Positions 1-10,462 are shown, numbered from the stretch's first letter. The stretch is 64,000 bases of DNA from Nephrocerus scutellatus (GCA_947095585.1 OX352763.1:109843908-109907907), one strand, 5' to 3'. Made by a program: numbers and translations. Notes: generated by a model from the letters alone, not told the origin.

Positions 1-420
1 ACAATGTAATACTTTGACGCATTTTCTAAAACAATTTCCTATCTAGTCGAGACTCGATAGAATATACACCGAGAATTTTCAGATAGACAAGAGCAATAAA
101 AGTACGTCTTCTTCTTCGTTGACTCTCATCAACTAGTGTCCTGTTCTTTTCGCCAAAAAAAAAAACTTCTCCACGTATTCCGATTTAAAGTTAAAGTAAT
201 CCAGTCTAGTTGTTCTCGTTTGCATAATCTTTTGAGCAACACAGACCAAGACTTTGATTTTTTGTTCTACAAATTCTATAGCAGAAGGTTTAACTGACCT
301 AATTAATTGGAATCTGCAATTGTTTCTCTTGTTTGTTGGTTGCCTGTCTCCTGTTTTAGATCATCCTTGATGTCATCACGCTATTAGTTAGTCTGGAATG
401 CATTGTTTTCTTGCCATTTA
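1..420. other. Unannotated AT-rich stretch
   Basis: I see no gene, RT motif, terminal repeat or RNA-like structure here. The sequence is AT-rich with short homopolymers and no open frame that resembles a protein family. Confidence 0.5.
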
Positions 421-500
421 GATAAGTTGCCTGGTGTACCAGAGGAAAGTCATTTCAGACCTTTATTATTTATGCGTTGTATATTTATGATGTCTACCTA
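421..500 (+). mobile_element. Tiny LINE relic, RT motif B
   Basis: The plus frame beginning at 421 reads DKLPGVPEESHFRPLLF and stays open to about 498. This matches the motif-B region of jockey-type reverse transcriptases (general form GVPQGSxLGPLLF). Nothing recognisable flanks it, so it is a fragment of about 25 codons with key positions changed (QG to EE). It could be chance, but the alignment of G-V-P and R-P-L-L-F with correct spacing argues for a relic. Confidence 0.45.
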
Positions 501-983
501 GGATTTATATGCTAGAAACTTATCGTCTGGGATCTTTTTTAACATCCCTTGTATTGGGTAAGTCTTGACGTCTTGGATGGATTTTATAACTACGGGAAGT
601 TTCCTGGTGTTGTGATTCATGCGATACCTTAACTGAATATGTTGAACTTTGATTAGAACGTAAATAGTTCGTATGACTCTCCTCTAAAGGGTGACAAAAG
701 ATTTCTGGATTTTAAGGTGGTGAGTGTTCGAAAGTCATCACATCAGATCACATCCGAGCGCTTCGTATACTCGCCATCGTTTGCGGTTCATAGCAATGAG
801 TTTAAGCTCCCTACAACTCTTTTCCTAGCTGCCGAGAGTTCTTTAGTTCTTTAGTTCTTTTCAATGTGCTTCTCGGTCAAACTGAAATTTTGGCGTATTG
901 CGTTCCGAGTTCCATTGCATCGCCAACTTTGCTATGGAACTGTCATCTTTTTGATGTAATATTGGTGACCGCTCCCATGTTAC
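501..983. other. Unannotated stretch
   Basis: No coding, RNA or repeat signal was recognised. A short duplication of ttctttag is visible near 840-860. Confidence 0.45.
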
Positions 984-1154
984 GTCAGTGCTGTTAAAAA
1001 GTACAGTACTTCTATACTTCCAGTACTGATAAAAGTACAGTACTTCTGTACTTCCAATACTGTTAAAAAGTACAGAACTTCTGTATTCTTTTATACTTTT
1101 GTAACAGTGCTCTTAAAAAATACGGAACTTCTGTACTTTTATAACAGCACTGAC
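984..1154. repeat. Foldback repeat of AAAAGTACAG units
   Basis: The ends are inverted copies: GTCAGTGCTGTTAAAAAG at 984 faces CTTTTATAACAGCACTGAC at 1136-1154. Between them lie about four degenerate direct units of 40-50 bp with the core AAAAGTACAGTACTTCTGTA, itself nearly palindromic. The 171-bp block could fold into one hairpin with smaller hairpins inside. No coding content and no clear target duplication were seen. It could be a small non-autonomous DNA element or a hairpin repeat that grew in place. Confidence 0.6.
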
Positions 1155-1320
1155 TCAAAATTGGAGCGGAACAGCCTGCTTTTGGTGGTGAAGCTAAAAG
1201 CATTGCTTTTCCATATTTTTGACAGCATTCCAAAACCTTACAACATCATCTTCAGTTTCTTCATTGACTGAGACTCTCTATTCTCCCAACAGTACTTGCG
1301 CGAGATAGTCGAGGTTTTAA
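1155..1320. other. Unannotated spacer with TTTAA site
   Basis: Nothing coding was recognised. The last five bases, TTTAA (1316-1320), are the left flank of the adjoining MITE. Confidence 0.4.
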
Positions 1321-1612
1321 GGGGCCGGCCCATAGAATCCGTTGCGTCCGTTGGGTCGACGCACGCAACTGACAGATCGACGAAATATATGCATTCTTAT
1401 GGGAAGTGTCCCATAGGAAAAGCATGTGACGGAAGCGACGCAAAAAGTTGACCAACTTTCAACTTTTCTCTCCGGCAAATGCTTTGGCAGTTCTCTTTCA
1501 AGATAGTTTGAAGTTTATTTTGTACGACGAGAACGTATTCATTGGGTCACATACGGCAATGTCAACGAGTACGTCGACGCTACTGACGCAACGGATTCTA
1601 TGGGCTGGCCCC
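1321..1612. mobile_element. 292-bp MITE with 41-bp TIRs, TTTAA flanks
   Basis: The left end starts GGGGCCGGCCCATAGAATCC and the right end, read on the minus strand from 1612, starts GGGGCCAGCCCATAGAATCC. Over the first 41 bases the two ends differ at only four positions. TTTAA lies directly outside both ends (1316-1320 and 1613-1617) and looks like a target-site duplication. The interior has no transposase coding. The high end identity suggests a fairly recent arrival compared with the decayed LINEs nearby. The superfamily is unknown: GGG-starting TIRs with a TTAA-like target recall Kolobok-type elements, but the duplication here is five bases, so I leave it unassigned. Confidence 0.85.
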
Positions 1613-1734
1613 TTTAATCGTCAGCGCATCAATGTAAGCGTCCGTCACTACATTTGTAGTCTTTTTGTGTATGTCTATTATCTTATGGGAGAGTAGGCTC
1701 ACATCGTTAGCGGAGCTAAGTTGCAATAAGACAG

Positions 1735-1925
1735 ATCTTTAGCGTTGCGGTCCAGCAGTAAGAGACTATTATTTTTCAGTCTTCGGCTAAGTAGAACGAT
1801 ATCATTTGCGTAGCATATTTGATTTATTCGGAATGCAGTTATCTGGTGTCTCAATACGAATTTTCATACTATTGAACAGAGTGGGCGATAGTGTATTTCC
1901 CTGTGGCGCACCAAAGTTTTCAAAG
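1735..1925 (-). mobile_element. LINE relic, RT motifs B and C
   Basis: On the minus strand, 1914-1864 reads GAPQGNTLSPTLFNSMK, an RT motif B, and 1813-1786 reads YANDIVLLS, a mutated form of the catalytic YADD box. They lie in order and about 50 bases apart, closer than in an intact enzyme, so the sequence between them is partly lost. The second catalytic aspartate of the box is kept and the first is Asn. It is a dead fragment of a LINE polymerase; no other domain of the element was found beside it. Confidence 0.6.
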
Positions 1926-2875
1926 ACATTTGACTACAATTCTACAGAGAGAGCTAGATGTTGTCAAATTTCTGTAGTTCTGTAGGTATTTTAAGACTGG
2001 TATTGATTAAGGTTATTAAATGCGAAACTTTATAAAGTCTATAAGCAAATGGTGTCATCATAGCCATCCTTTCATGAAAATCTAAGCATATAACCAAAAC
2101 CACTTTCAGAATTGCAACGTCAACACCTTGTAATTCTTTCAACAATTCTATCCTGACTGATAAGTGGCAAATTATGGCACTTTGACATAATCGCACAAAT
2201 AAATGGTATAAATTAAATGCAAATTATTATCAAATTGACACTCAAGTATTGTCTTTTTCTTTGTTCTATCAATCAAGTGAAACAGCAATAACAATTCAAT
2301 GTACACTTTAAGCCACTCTCAGTTTCAGCTTAAATTTGCGCGGTGATAATTTAAAATGTGCAATTATACCACCTACACACATATTGTAGCATGTAAAACG
2401 CCAGCCAAAAATCTGCATTAGTGTCGCGAATTCTGTTATTTGTCTTCACTTGTAGCTTGTAGCCCACACTGCGTGACGTGTGGGCAGACATTTCCCACAC
2501 TATTCACACTGTCATTCTCTTGTCACAGAAAATAATTCTATTAGAAGTCTTAATCCACAGCAAGTGGTGGAAGGTGCCCACGCATTCCATTAGCCGCTTA
2601 ATTGTGTCTTCATGTCGAAGTGTTGACTTAAAGCCAAGTTTTTTTTTGTTAGTACCTAATTCCACAAAATTGTTCATGTGCTTATTACCGTAATTGTTTG
2701 TTACGATTTTAAGAATGTATTAATGTGAAGGTCGGTTAAAAAGCTTGACAAGTGACAGGGCCTAGTAAAACATTTCCCTCTTTTGTTGTATGTTTTCAGC
2801 AAAGAATTTCTTTGCATTTTCCAGGTTATCCATTTCTTAACATAACAGTAGGTTCACAAATGGGTTTTAAAAAAG
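1926..2875. other. Unannotated AT-rich stretch
   Basis: No supported gene. Short open frames occur on both strands but have no recognisable motifs. A TGTGGGCAGACA-type inverted pair near 2460-2490 is too short to call. Confidence 0.45.
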
Positions 2876-3960
2876 TTATAAGCTCGCTAGATGCAAGATT
2901 GCGGTTGAATTGATAAAAATACGATATTCAATTTGAGCACCGCTGGTGGAAATAACGATGTTCCGAATGTAACCGATTAGCAGTATCAGAAGATAGATTG
3001 TTAATGAATACAGAAAAAAGTACAGGAGTGAAAACAAAAACTTGTGCAACACCAGCATCAATGCGTTGAATTTTTGAGTTAGCGCCATACAAAACAATCT
3101 TCCATTGAACGTAAATAGGAAAAAGTGACGATGAGAAAGCAGAACCTTGTGGAATACCAGCATCAATGAGTTGAATTGCTGACATAGAGCCATACAAAAC
3201 ATCTTAAATTGAAAGTAAATAGAAAATAGTGTCGGTGAGAAAACAGAACGTAGTCAGAACAGAGTGTAGCCATACAAAACATCTTAAATTGAACTTAAAT
3301 ACAAAAGAGTTTTGGAGAGAAAACATAACCTTGGGGAACAGCAGTGTATTGATTAGAAAACAAAATCTTGAAAAACATCAATGCATTAAATTTGTCTGTT
3401 AGAGCCATCCAAAACATCTTAAATTAAACGTAAATAGAAAAGAGTTTTGGAGAGAAAACAGAACCCTGATGAACACCAGCGTATCGATAAGAAAACAGAA
3501 CCTTTAGGAACACCAGCATCAATGCGTTAAATTTCTCTGTTAGAGCCATCTAAAACATCTTAAATTAAACGTATATAGAAAAGAGTGTCGATGAGAAAAC
3601 AGAACCTTGAGGAACTCCAGGGTATCGATTAGAAAACAGAACCTTGAGGATCACCAGCATCAATGCATTGAATTTCTGAGTTAGAGCCATCCAAAACATC
3701 TTAAATTTAAAGTAAATAGAAAAGAGTGTCGGGGAGAAAACAGAACCTTGAGGAACACCAGTGTATCGAAAAGAGGAGCATCAGTTGAATTTATGACGTA
3801 AAAAAATCCAAAACATCTTAAATTATAATACACTAAATATTGAATGATATGTAAAAAGAAAAGAGTGTCGGAGAGAAAACAGAACCCTAAGGAACACCAG
3901 GATATATGTGTTGATTATGTGAGTTAGAGCCATTCAAAACATCTTGAATTGAACGGTTTG
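2876..3960 (-). repeat. Tandem array derived from RT motif B of a jockey-like LINE
   Basis: A block with the core CCAAAACATCTTAAATT recurs at about 3086, 3191, 3271, 3406, 3547, 3688, 3806 and 3931. The spacings are 105, 80, 135, 141, 141, 118 and 125 bases. On the minus strand each unit contains GVPQGSVFSPTLFSIY or a decayed form, which is the motif-B segment of the jockey-like RT also seen at 36165-36195, 41665 and 63300. The 141-bp units equal 47 codons and carry two motif-B copies in different frames, so open frames of about 90-108 codons run through the 2876-3202 part. The array joins directly to the remainder of the same RT (3961-4500). This is a minisatellite grown from inside a transposon; no function is implied. 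Confidence 0.8.
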
Positions 3961-4500
3961 TAGGCAAGACAGTTACTTATTAATTTGACATCGATTCCAT
4001 GGTCAAAGACCTTTAATTCTTAACCTCTATCTAATGAAAATCCATTGTGGCAACTTCACTTTTTGAAATCGGTAAATAGACTGGATTGCACTGTTCGGCG
4101 AGTTTTGCCATCAGATAAACTGTACCCGATACTTGCCAATATTTAAGGACTTGCCGAGATTCAAAGTATTTCATAAGCTGACGATTAATCATCATTAGCC
4201 TTTTCATTACATTAGAAAGAAGTGACGTCAGAGTCGTACTTTGATAAGATCGGAGAGGAATAAAGGATCGCCGTTTTCAGATATTGGTTAGACATAGACT
4301 ACTTGGAAAGAGTTTAAAGTATAGGCGAGATGGAGAATTGTTTTTCTATAAAATCTATTCAGAACTATTCGGGCCAAAAGTATTTCTTCCAGTAGATTTC
4401 TTAATGCTGAGATTTTTAAAATTTTTAAAAACTTATGAGTATGAAAGTGGATCTGTTACTCGACACCGAGAAGGATACGCGGAAGTAGCGTTAAAGCGCG
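3961..4500 (-). mobile_element. Jockey-like LINE relic, N-terminal RT region
   Basis: The minus strand here matches, block by block, the RT N-terminal halves at 36430-36720 and 63540-63920: a segment related to cttggaaagaatggatgt at 4210-4240, then the cggtgagatatgccat-like block near 4100, then decayed linker. Many stops and indels are present. With the motif-B array it forms one element, with its 3' side toward lower coordinates. No endonuclease domain or poly(A) tail was recognised. Confidence 0.6.
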
Positions 4501-4667
4501 CGTTTGGTGGGATCAGGGCTATTGGGATTACAGTTGCCAGTTGTCTTCTATAACAGAAACCTTTCCTCCTTAATTCAAACAGCCTATTTGCATCTTAAAT
4601 CATAGCACCAATTAATTCTTTGGGTTGACAGACTTATTTCTTTAAGAAATATGATTTCACAACTAAG

Positions 4668-4880
4668 GTTATATTTTTGCACGCAAATGGAAGGGACCCA
4701 CAATTTCAAGCCATATCCGAAAGACGAATTGAGCAGCTTTCTCGTGACAGTTATTACTCTCATACCATTGCCAGTCGTTCGCTAGAGGTGGGACCATGAA
4801 AAAACTTTTTTGGTGTTCTTCAGGGATTTGAACTTCCAATAGTACGCTCAGTAATACTACGCACCAACAACGACGCTCAC
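4668..4880 (-). mobile_element. tRNA-derived SINE, copy A
   Basis: In reverse orientation this has the family's body blocks: CAAATGGAAGGGACC (4685), the GAATTGAG..CTTTC block (4727-4743), GTTATTACTCTC (4750-4761), and a degenerate B box on the minus strand (complement of CAGGGATTTGAACTTCC at 4821). The A-box end near 4860-4880 is poorly kept, and the 3' tail block with TCGCGCCGAATATT is missing. It is an old copy, more diverged than copy D. Confidence 0.65.
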
Positions 4881-5925
4881 AAAAAGTTTTGTTAAGCCCG
4901 CACTGGCTTTTTAATGTATTGCCACACTGTTCTCTTGGAATTATTGGAACTTTTAGAAATGTAATCTTTAAAAATCAGTTGCAGGTGCAGCACTAAACTC
5001 CGTGGTGGGATGTGCTTAAGCGGAATTTGCATTTTAACTAACTTCTCTTGTAATAAAGTTTATTAATTCGTTGTTACTAAGCTGTTGCACTGGTGTTACG
5101 GCATAAATTCATTATAAAGGAGATATTTTTTCAAGCGGAAATAGTAACAATTTGTAAAATTAATTGACCACAGGCACGTTGTTGGGACTAATCTTGCGCA
5201 ATTCTCCGCCGCCCCTCGCACTAATAAAAGTTTTTCCAATAAGAAGTGTGAATATCCAGTTTGGCATAAAACAATCCTCCGTTGTGATCCATTCAAGCAT
5301 AAAAGTACTCTCGTTTACATGTATAGCATAAGCGGTATCCACACTGATCGCTCAAGGAGCATTCATGTCATGCGCACTACAAGCTAACGATAAAACGGCC
5401 AAAGGCGTGGTTCACTTCACATCATGCCTCTGAAAGTCCAAATAAAAGATAACGAATTACTTTTGCACTTGTTTGTGAGATTTTATACCGTCAGCGTCGC
5501 GGCCGGCGCCTTGCGTAAAAAGTGAAATGTCTGCAAAGGCTTCCGAAAATTAATAGGCAACTGATTGTTCACCAGAGACACAGAGAGTCGTCGATTGTCG
5601 TCGCAAAAAAGATCACATAATCTGCCCGAGCAACCAAACAAAACCACTCACAAAAAAATGTGCATTCCGTCGAGAGTGCACCTATTCACAATGGGTACTT
5701 GTACTTGTAAGCTGGCGAAATAAAATCTGATACTCGGATTGCTTTATTACAGATTTTAACGAGCTGATAACTTTTTACTGCACAAATGCAAAAGAATGCG
5801 CATTTATTGTTTCGTTGCTACTTCAAAAGGTATGTGCGGCTGATAGTTGCTAATTTAGACACAGATTTGCATTTAAAGTTACACAAAAAATTGCTTGGTT
5901 TTGTTAAAAAGTGAAACTTAAGGAA
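4881..5925. other. Unannotated stretch upstream of a small ORF
   Basis: No gene was recognised. A locally GC-rich segment (GTCGCGGCCGGCGCC, about 5494-5508) is unusual for the window. A splice-donor-like AAAAGGTATGTG lies at about 5826. Either could belong to a leader of the following ORF, but nothing confirms it. Confidence 0.35.
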
Positions 5926-6108
5926 ATGACGGAAAAAGTTCAGGAAAAAAATTTAAGAGATGTTTTTGCGCCTAACCGAAGTGATCCCATGGTTGTATGG
6001 GGAAATGATTATAAAAAAGAAAAGTTGCTGATCATAATTGACGTTTTAATTGTTTTGACAGCTGTCACAATTTATGGATTTTATCGAAATTATGATCAAA
6101 TAGACTAA
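5926..6108 (+). CDS. Candidate 60-aa single-pass membrane protein
   Basis: An ATG at 5926 (context AAGGAAATGA) opens 60 codons ending in TAG. Residues 1-33 are polar and charged. Residues 34-53 (LLIIIDVLIVLTAVTIYGFY) form one hydrophobic segment preceded by the basic KKEK and followed by a short polar tail. This is the layout of a small membrane protein with a cytosolic N-terminus by the positive-inside rule. I do not recognise the family. Unlike most ORFs here it shows no transposon motif. It could equally be chance; no TATA box, poly(A) signal or homologue can be shown from the sequence. Confidence 0.3.
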   Translation: MTEKVQEKNLRDVFAPNRSDPMVVWGNDYKKEKLLIIIDVLIVLTAVTIYGFYRNYDQID

Positions 6109-6379
6109 TTTTATGAAGTTACGCGAAGCTCTCCTCGGCATGACGAAACATAGCTTGATCACCGATCTCAATTGATTCCCTTAGCTTGCTGAAGTTACGA
6201 GCTTTCGTATAATGTCGTACTGCTTTGAGACAAATCTCATTTAATAGAAAAAATTCTCAGGATATGAGCAAAATTATATTTGTTTAGTTTAATGATAATT
6301 ACAATCATTGCATTATAAATACTTAAAGGGTTGACCATTTTAAGCTCTGATTCAAGGGCTTTACAGAGACGCCAAATGC
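6109..6379. other. Unannotated spacer
   Basis: AT-rich; I see nothing that can be assigned. Confidence 0.35.
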
Positions 6380-6985
6380 AATGTCAGGTACAAAAGCAAA
6401 CAGAGCTCAAACAAAGGAGTGCGACAAGGGTCCGTTTTATCACCAATACTCTTTCTGATTGTCATAGATAGTGTTATGAAACAAACTAATAGCGACGCAC
6501 CGAATGGAATTCAATGGCGCCCTTTCTGGAAGTTAAACAATGATTGTATGATTGTCTCAACTTTCATAAAATTGATGCTGAAGTCACTGATCTGTAATGC
6601 ACAGAAAGTCTGACTAAAGGTGAATATGAATAGGAATCCCAGTCCTGACTCCACTGACAATAACAATTTTAAATAATGATATCACCATTGACGAAGTTGA
6701 GGAGTTCTGCTACCTAGGAAGTGTGTTATCTAAAGAAGGCGGCACTGAAGCCGATATAGCATCACGAATCAACAAAGCAAGATATGCGTTCTTCAGACTA
6801 AACAAAATATGGCGCTCGCGAATAATATTAAGACGCACCAAACTTAACGTCTTCAATTCAGGCGTAAAATCCGTCCCCATCAATGGATGCGAAACTTGGA
6901 GAGACTCCAAGTGTTCATCAATAAATATTTAGGAAGAGTATGTTGAATCCTTTGGCCCAACACGATCTCCAACGTTGATCTACTA
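6380..6985 (+). mobile_element. LINE relic (YLGS-type), RT motif B to C-terminus
   Basis: The plus frames read GVRQGSVLSPILFLIVIDSV at 6413-6472 (RT motif B), then after a gap EEFCYLGSVLSKEGGTEADI near 6695-6755, followed by INKARYAFFRLNKIWRS and VNxGxETW-like remnants to about 6930. This order (motif B, then a YLGS block, then the KARxAFxxLNKIW block) is typical of a LINE type whose RT C-terminus is rich in these motifs. The YADD segment between them is lost and there are frame breaks. It lies immediately before a second copy of the same type. Confidence 0.75.
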
Positions 6986-6989
6986 AAAC

Positions 6990-8090
6990 TAACATCTCAA
7001 TGTCCAGCGTGCCGCTCCAACGACATTAGCAGAGCTTTTATATCCTCTTGTAGAGAGAGCTTGTGAGGTAGCAAGTTTCCCCGAAGAGTGGAAGAAGGGA
7101 ATGATTGTCAAGCTCACTAAAAAAGGTAGTCTTATGGAGTGCGAAAACTGGAGAGGCACTTGCGTTCTTCCTGCAGTTGCAAAGGTAATAGCTAAAGCAG
7201 TACTTGAGCGAGTTAAGGAACATCTGGAAGATACACTCGATGCCGAACAAGCAGGTTTCTGCACTGGATCCTCCTGTGTAGACCACATCAACACCCTGCG
7301 GATAATTATTTAAATAGTGCGTTGAATTCTGGTCACTACTGCACCTGGTGTTCATCGATTATGAGAAGGCGTTTGACAGTGTCAACAGACAATTTATCTG
7401 GATCGCCTTGCGCAGGAGAGGTATACCCGTTAAACTAATAGCTATTATTAAAGCAACCTATGACGGCTCTAGCGAGAGTAGAGAGTTTCCAATATCTTGG
7501 GAGTATTGTCTCGACCGAAAGTGGAACCGAGCAGGACATTGTCAACCGAATCGGCAAAGCAACATCAGTGTTTGGAATGATGTCCATGATATGGCAAAAA
7601 GCAATGCGATCAGCTTTAACACTAAGCTGCGACTGTTCCGTTCAAATGTTGAATCTGTCCTGTTGTATGGGTGCAACACTTGGAATGTGACCGCTACTAT
7701 CACAAAAAGATTACCAACGTTTGTAAATAGGTGCCTACGGAACATCTTAAGGGTTTTCTGGCCTAACTCCGTAACCTAACTCTAACATCTTTACCAGAGA
7801 ACGGGTCAGGAACCAATAAGCACAACCATCCAACGACGGAAGTGGCAGTTGATTGGTCATACACTCCAAAAAGGGAACAGTTGCATAGCAAACTACGCAA
7901 TGCAATGGAATCCATTATCTCAGGATGGTAGAAGAATGGGTCATCCGAGAAATACATTGACGCAGAACAGTTGATGAGGAGTCACGGCAATTGGGGAAAA
8001 GTTGGAGAGAACTGAAGCTCGTAGGCGTAGTAGAGGCCCTAGGACCTACAAGGGGATATAGGACATAAGAAGAAAGAAGAATAAAAACAT
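6990..8090 (+). mobile_element. LINE relic (YLGS-type), RT N-terminus to 3' end
   Basis: Order on the plus strand: PLVERACEVASFPEEWKKG (about 7042), MIVKLTKKG, ECENWRGTCVLPAVAKVIAK (about 7138-7197), LDAEQAGFCTGSSCVDHINT (7237-7296), a frameshift, then VFIDYEKAFDSVNRQF (RT motif A, 7348-7395). A deletion then removes motifs B and C. The second half resumes at 7466 with RVESFQYLGSIVSTESGTEQ and continues through NVESVLLYGCNTWNVT (7647-7694) and the C-terminal WQLIGHTLQKGN block (7840-7880). The end near 8070-8090 is purine-rich. At least two frameshifts and the large deletion make it non-functional. It belongs to the same family as 31610-32400 and 37340-37625. Confidence 0.8.
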
Positions 8091-8499
8091 ATTCCATATG
8101 GTTTCGAAACTCCTTATGTTTGTGGATAGTACTCTGTACCCTTCATAATGTTGAATATTCAATATCCTAGCAGGGAGAGTTATAAAAATGCAAAATAGAT
8201 TCGTAAGAAATGCATCCAACACTCTTATCTGACGGTTGGTCTACTGATTAAAGTTAGAGATAAGATCAGAATTCTTAAACGGCATTGGAAATGGGCCAAC
8301 TGTTCTTCAAACATAAATATTTGCTATCATACAAGTTGCTGTCTCAAAAAGGATACGGGAATGAAACTTTGCAATATTTTGTGACAGTCACGTTGTCCTA
8401 CTAGCATTGGAATAACCTCGTGACAACTTGGGGAGGCAAAAACAACTGCACACGATGTATAACTCAAGTAAAGATTCCCGCACAACTATCAAACTCAAT
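8091..8499. other. Unannotated stretch, possible LINE debris
   Basis: A short plus-frame run RDKIRILKRHWKWAN near 8260-8305 faintly recalls the C-terminal block of the preceding LINE type, but too weakly to call. Confidence 0.3.
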
Positions 8500-8665
8500 C
8501 ATTCATCACCCCTACAATGGGCTTCAACAAGGGGATGGAGTAGTCTACCTCTTATTGAGCCTCGAATTAAAAAAAAAGGTAGATATTAGAGACTCTGTTT
8601 AGAGAAGTAATCCTCCAATCAGATACTGGCTAACGCACTCGATATTGATATTACCGTAAGAGATT
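8500..8665 (+). mobile_element. RTE-like LINE relic, motif B and decayed YADD
   Basis: The plus strand reads HHPYNGLQQGDGVVYLLLSL at about 8505-8564, which fits the GLRQGDxLxxLLF motif B of RTE-type reverse transcriptases. After a stop and frame change it reads ILANALDIDITVRD at about 8622-8663, the place where LAYADDIDI is expected; the catalytic pair is altered to A-L-D. The fragment is dead. A second fragment of this kind lies at 51640-51745. Confidence 0.6.
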
Positions 8666-8885
8666 GTGTAAGCAATGAGCTACCGGTTGGCAGGACATAA
8701 ACCCAAGTTGCATGAGTGAAGAGTCCCAGTGTTCAGACAGTAGCATTTATGAATTAATGGAGAGTTAAAACTTCAACTAAAAGACTCAGAGTTTGGGGAT
8801 GCCAAACTGGTTTACAGAGTTGGTAAATTAAGTTTTTTACGGAAGCAAGACCGAACGTTAGTTGTAAAACCAGAAATGATTGTAA

Positions 8886-9051
8886 CGCCCCTCAGACGAT
8901 GGACATCTTCGCGCAGCATGTTTCTCTGGCAAATTTGCCTGACATTAGCGATCATGTTGGTGCAGCGAACGTCTTACGAACATCCCCTCATACGAGCAAA
9001 TAACTCGCGATCACAACATGCTGCGCGAACATGTGCATCGCCTGAGGCGCG
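8886..9051. mobile_element. 166-bp palindromic MITE-like element
   Basis: Left end CGCCCCTCAGACGATGGA continuing to TTCGCGCAGCATGTT (8908-8922); right end, read on the minus strand from 9051, CGCGCCTCAGGCGATGCA continuing to TTCGCGCAGCATGTT. About 33 of the 37 terminal bases pair. The interior repeats parts of the arms (GCGATCATGTTGGTGCAGCGAACG). The block is locally GC-rich against AT-rich surroundings. No transposase coding and no convincing target duplication were found, so a DNA-transposon derivative is likely but unproven. Confidence 0.65.
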
Positions 9052-9160
9052 CTTATTAAAAAATTTAATTTCAAGTTAAAAAATGATTCAAGATCTTGTT
9101 ATCAATACTTGATTAAATTTCTAACAAATATTTTATTTATTTTATATAGAGTATAGAGTG

Positions 9161-9235
9161 TTTGGTGTGCCCGAAGGAAGTAATTTTAGACCTTTGCTAT
9201 TTGTACATTTCATATCCTATATACGTGTAGTAATA
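9161..9235 (+). mobile_element. Tiny LINE relic, RT motif B
   Basis: The plus frame from 9161 reads FGVPEGSNFRPLLFVHFISY, matching the RT motif-B region GVPQGSxLGPLLFxxFI. It resembles the relic at 421-500 (shared GVPE-S-FRPLLF), so both may come from one LINE family. No other part of the element was found. Confidence 0.55.
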
Positions 9236-10462
9236 GGATATCACATTGGAGAGATAATTTTTGGTTGTCGCCTGTAAGCAACTTTTTGTGGATTCAAGCA
9301 ACGGCTTTCGAGCCACGGTGTCAGTCGTAGGATTGGCCTCTTTTTTAGTGTCTACGTCTAGCCTGTTGACTAGTGATATGTGCCCGTACGTTCTAAGTTG
9401 AAGCTCCTTGCCTGGCAGTTATTTTTGCATGAAATTTGGTTACTGCCACGGCTTCTGTTAATGTATTTTTATTTGCCCTTCAAAATCACAACCAATCAAT
9501 AGGGTTTTTTTTTTATAAATCAGGTAATTTGACAACACTCTGACCGACACTTTTAGTGCGCAATTAATTATATCAGCAGCAGTCAAGCCAAGCGGAGATC
9601 ACAGACTTCCTCTGTATGTTTTTATGTTTCTTGCCGTGCGACATTATTATAAGAAAAAGTTGTCGCATTGCTTAACGATATGGTACGGGTACCTAACTTG
9701 CTTGGTGGCAAAGACACCCGCAAGAATTGACAAACACGTGCTGATCGCTACAGGCAAAGTAAATTAAAATCGAATTACGAATTAACAACTGATAGTTGTC
9801 GCATCGTTGAGTAAACAGTAAACAATGTTTCTTTTCCATTGTTTTCTTTTTTATTAACCAGTCTCGTCGTCGAGAAATATTTTTTTGTGCAACGAACTAC
9901 TCCCGTCGCTTGTCGGCACATTGTGTTGGAAGCGTGATCTACGGTTACAGTTTCCACACCGAAGATAACAAAACCGACCGTTCCCAAATCGCGTGCCTAA
10001 AAGTTACACGGATTAAAAAAAACAACAACTCGATGGTAAACAGGGTATACCAGCCAAGTTGTACAGCATACAGCTCCTCGATGAGGGCAACACCAGTGGT
10101 AAGCGCATGGCAGCAGAAGCAGTAGCTGATCTTTTTTTAATATTTTTTTTTTGGTTGGGTTAAAAGTGCACGAGGTGATTTACACCTTCACGTGTTTTTG
10201 GATTACATTTGCAGAACTTGTACGAAAGTGAATGTGCTCTGTTTTGGCGCTGTTCGTACGTCACGTGTGAGTAGTTTTTTTAATTGTGAAGCAATAGTGC
10301 TGCCTGCCGTTTTGTGTTTCAAGCATTTATTCCATTAATTAGCAAAAACACAATATAATAAATATAATTTATATTATTGTAAAAAAACCGGCACCCAAGT
10401 ATGTTTTAATATAATGTCAATTGTCTTACAGCTTCAAATCAAATACAATGGGAAATAAGTAT
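9236..10462. other. Unannotated AT-rich stretch
   Basis: About 1.2 kb with no supported gene. Poly(T) and poly(A) runs occur near 9506, 10010 and 10130-10150. A 71-codon plus frame (9910-10122) has no family signature. Confidence 0.4.

Noticed and set aside
2876..3960. CRISPR-like array of repeats
   Set aside because: Units are direct tandem copies of coding sequence without unique spacers, and the genome is eukaryotic.
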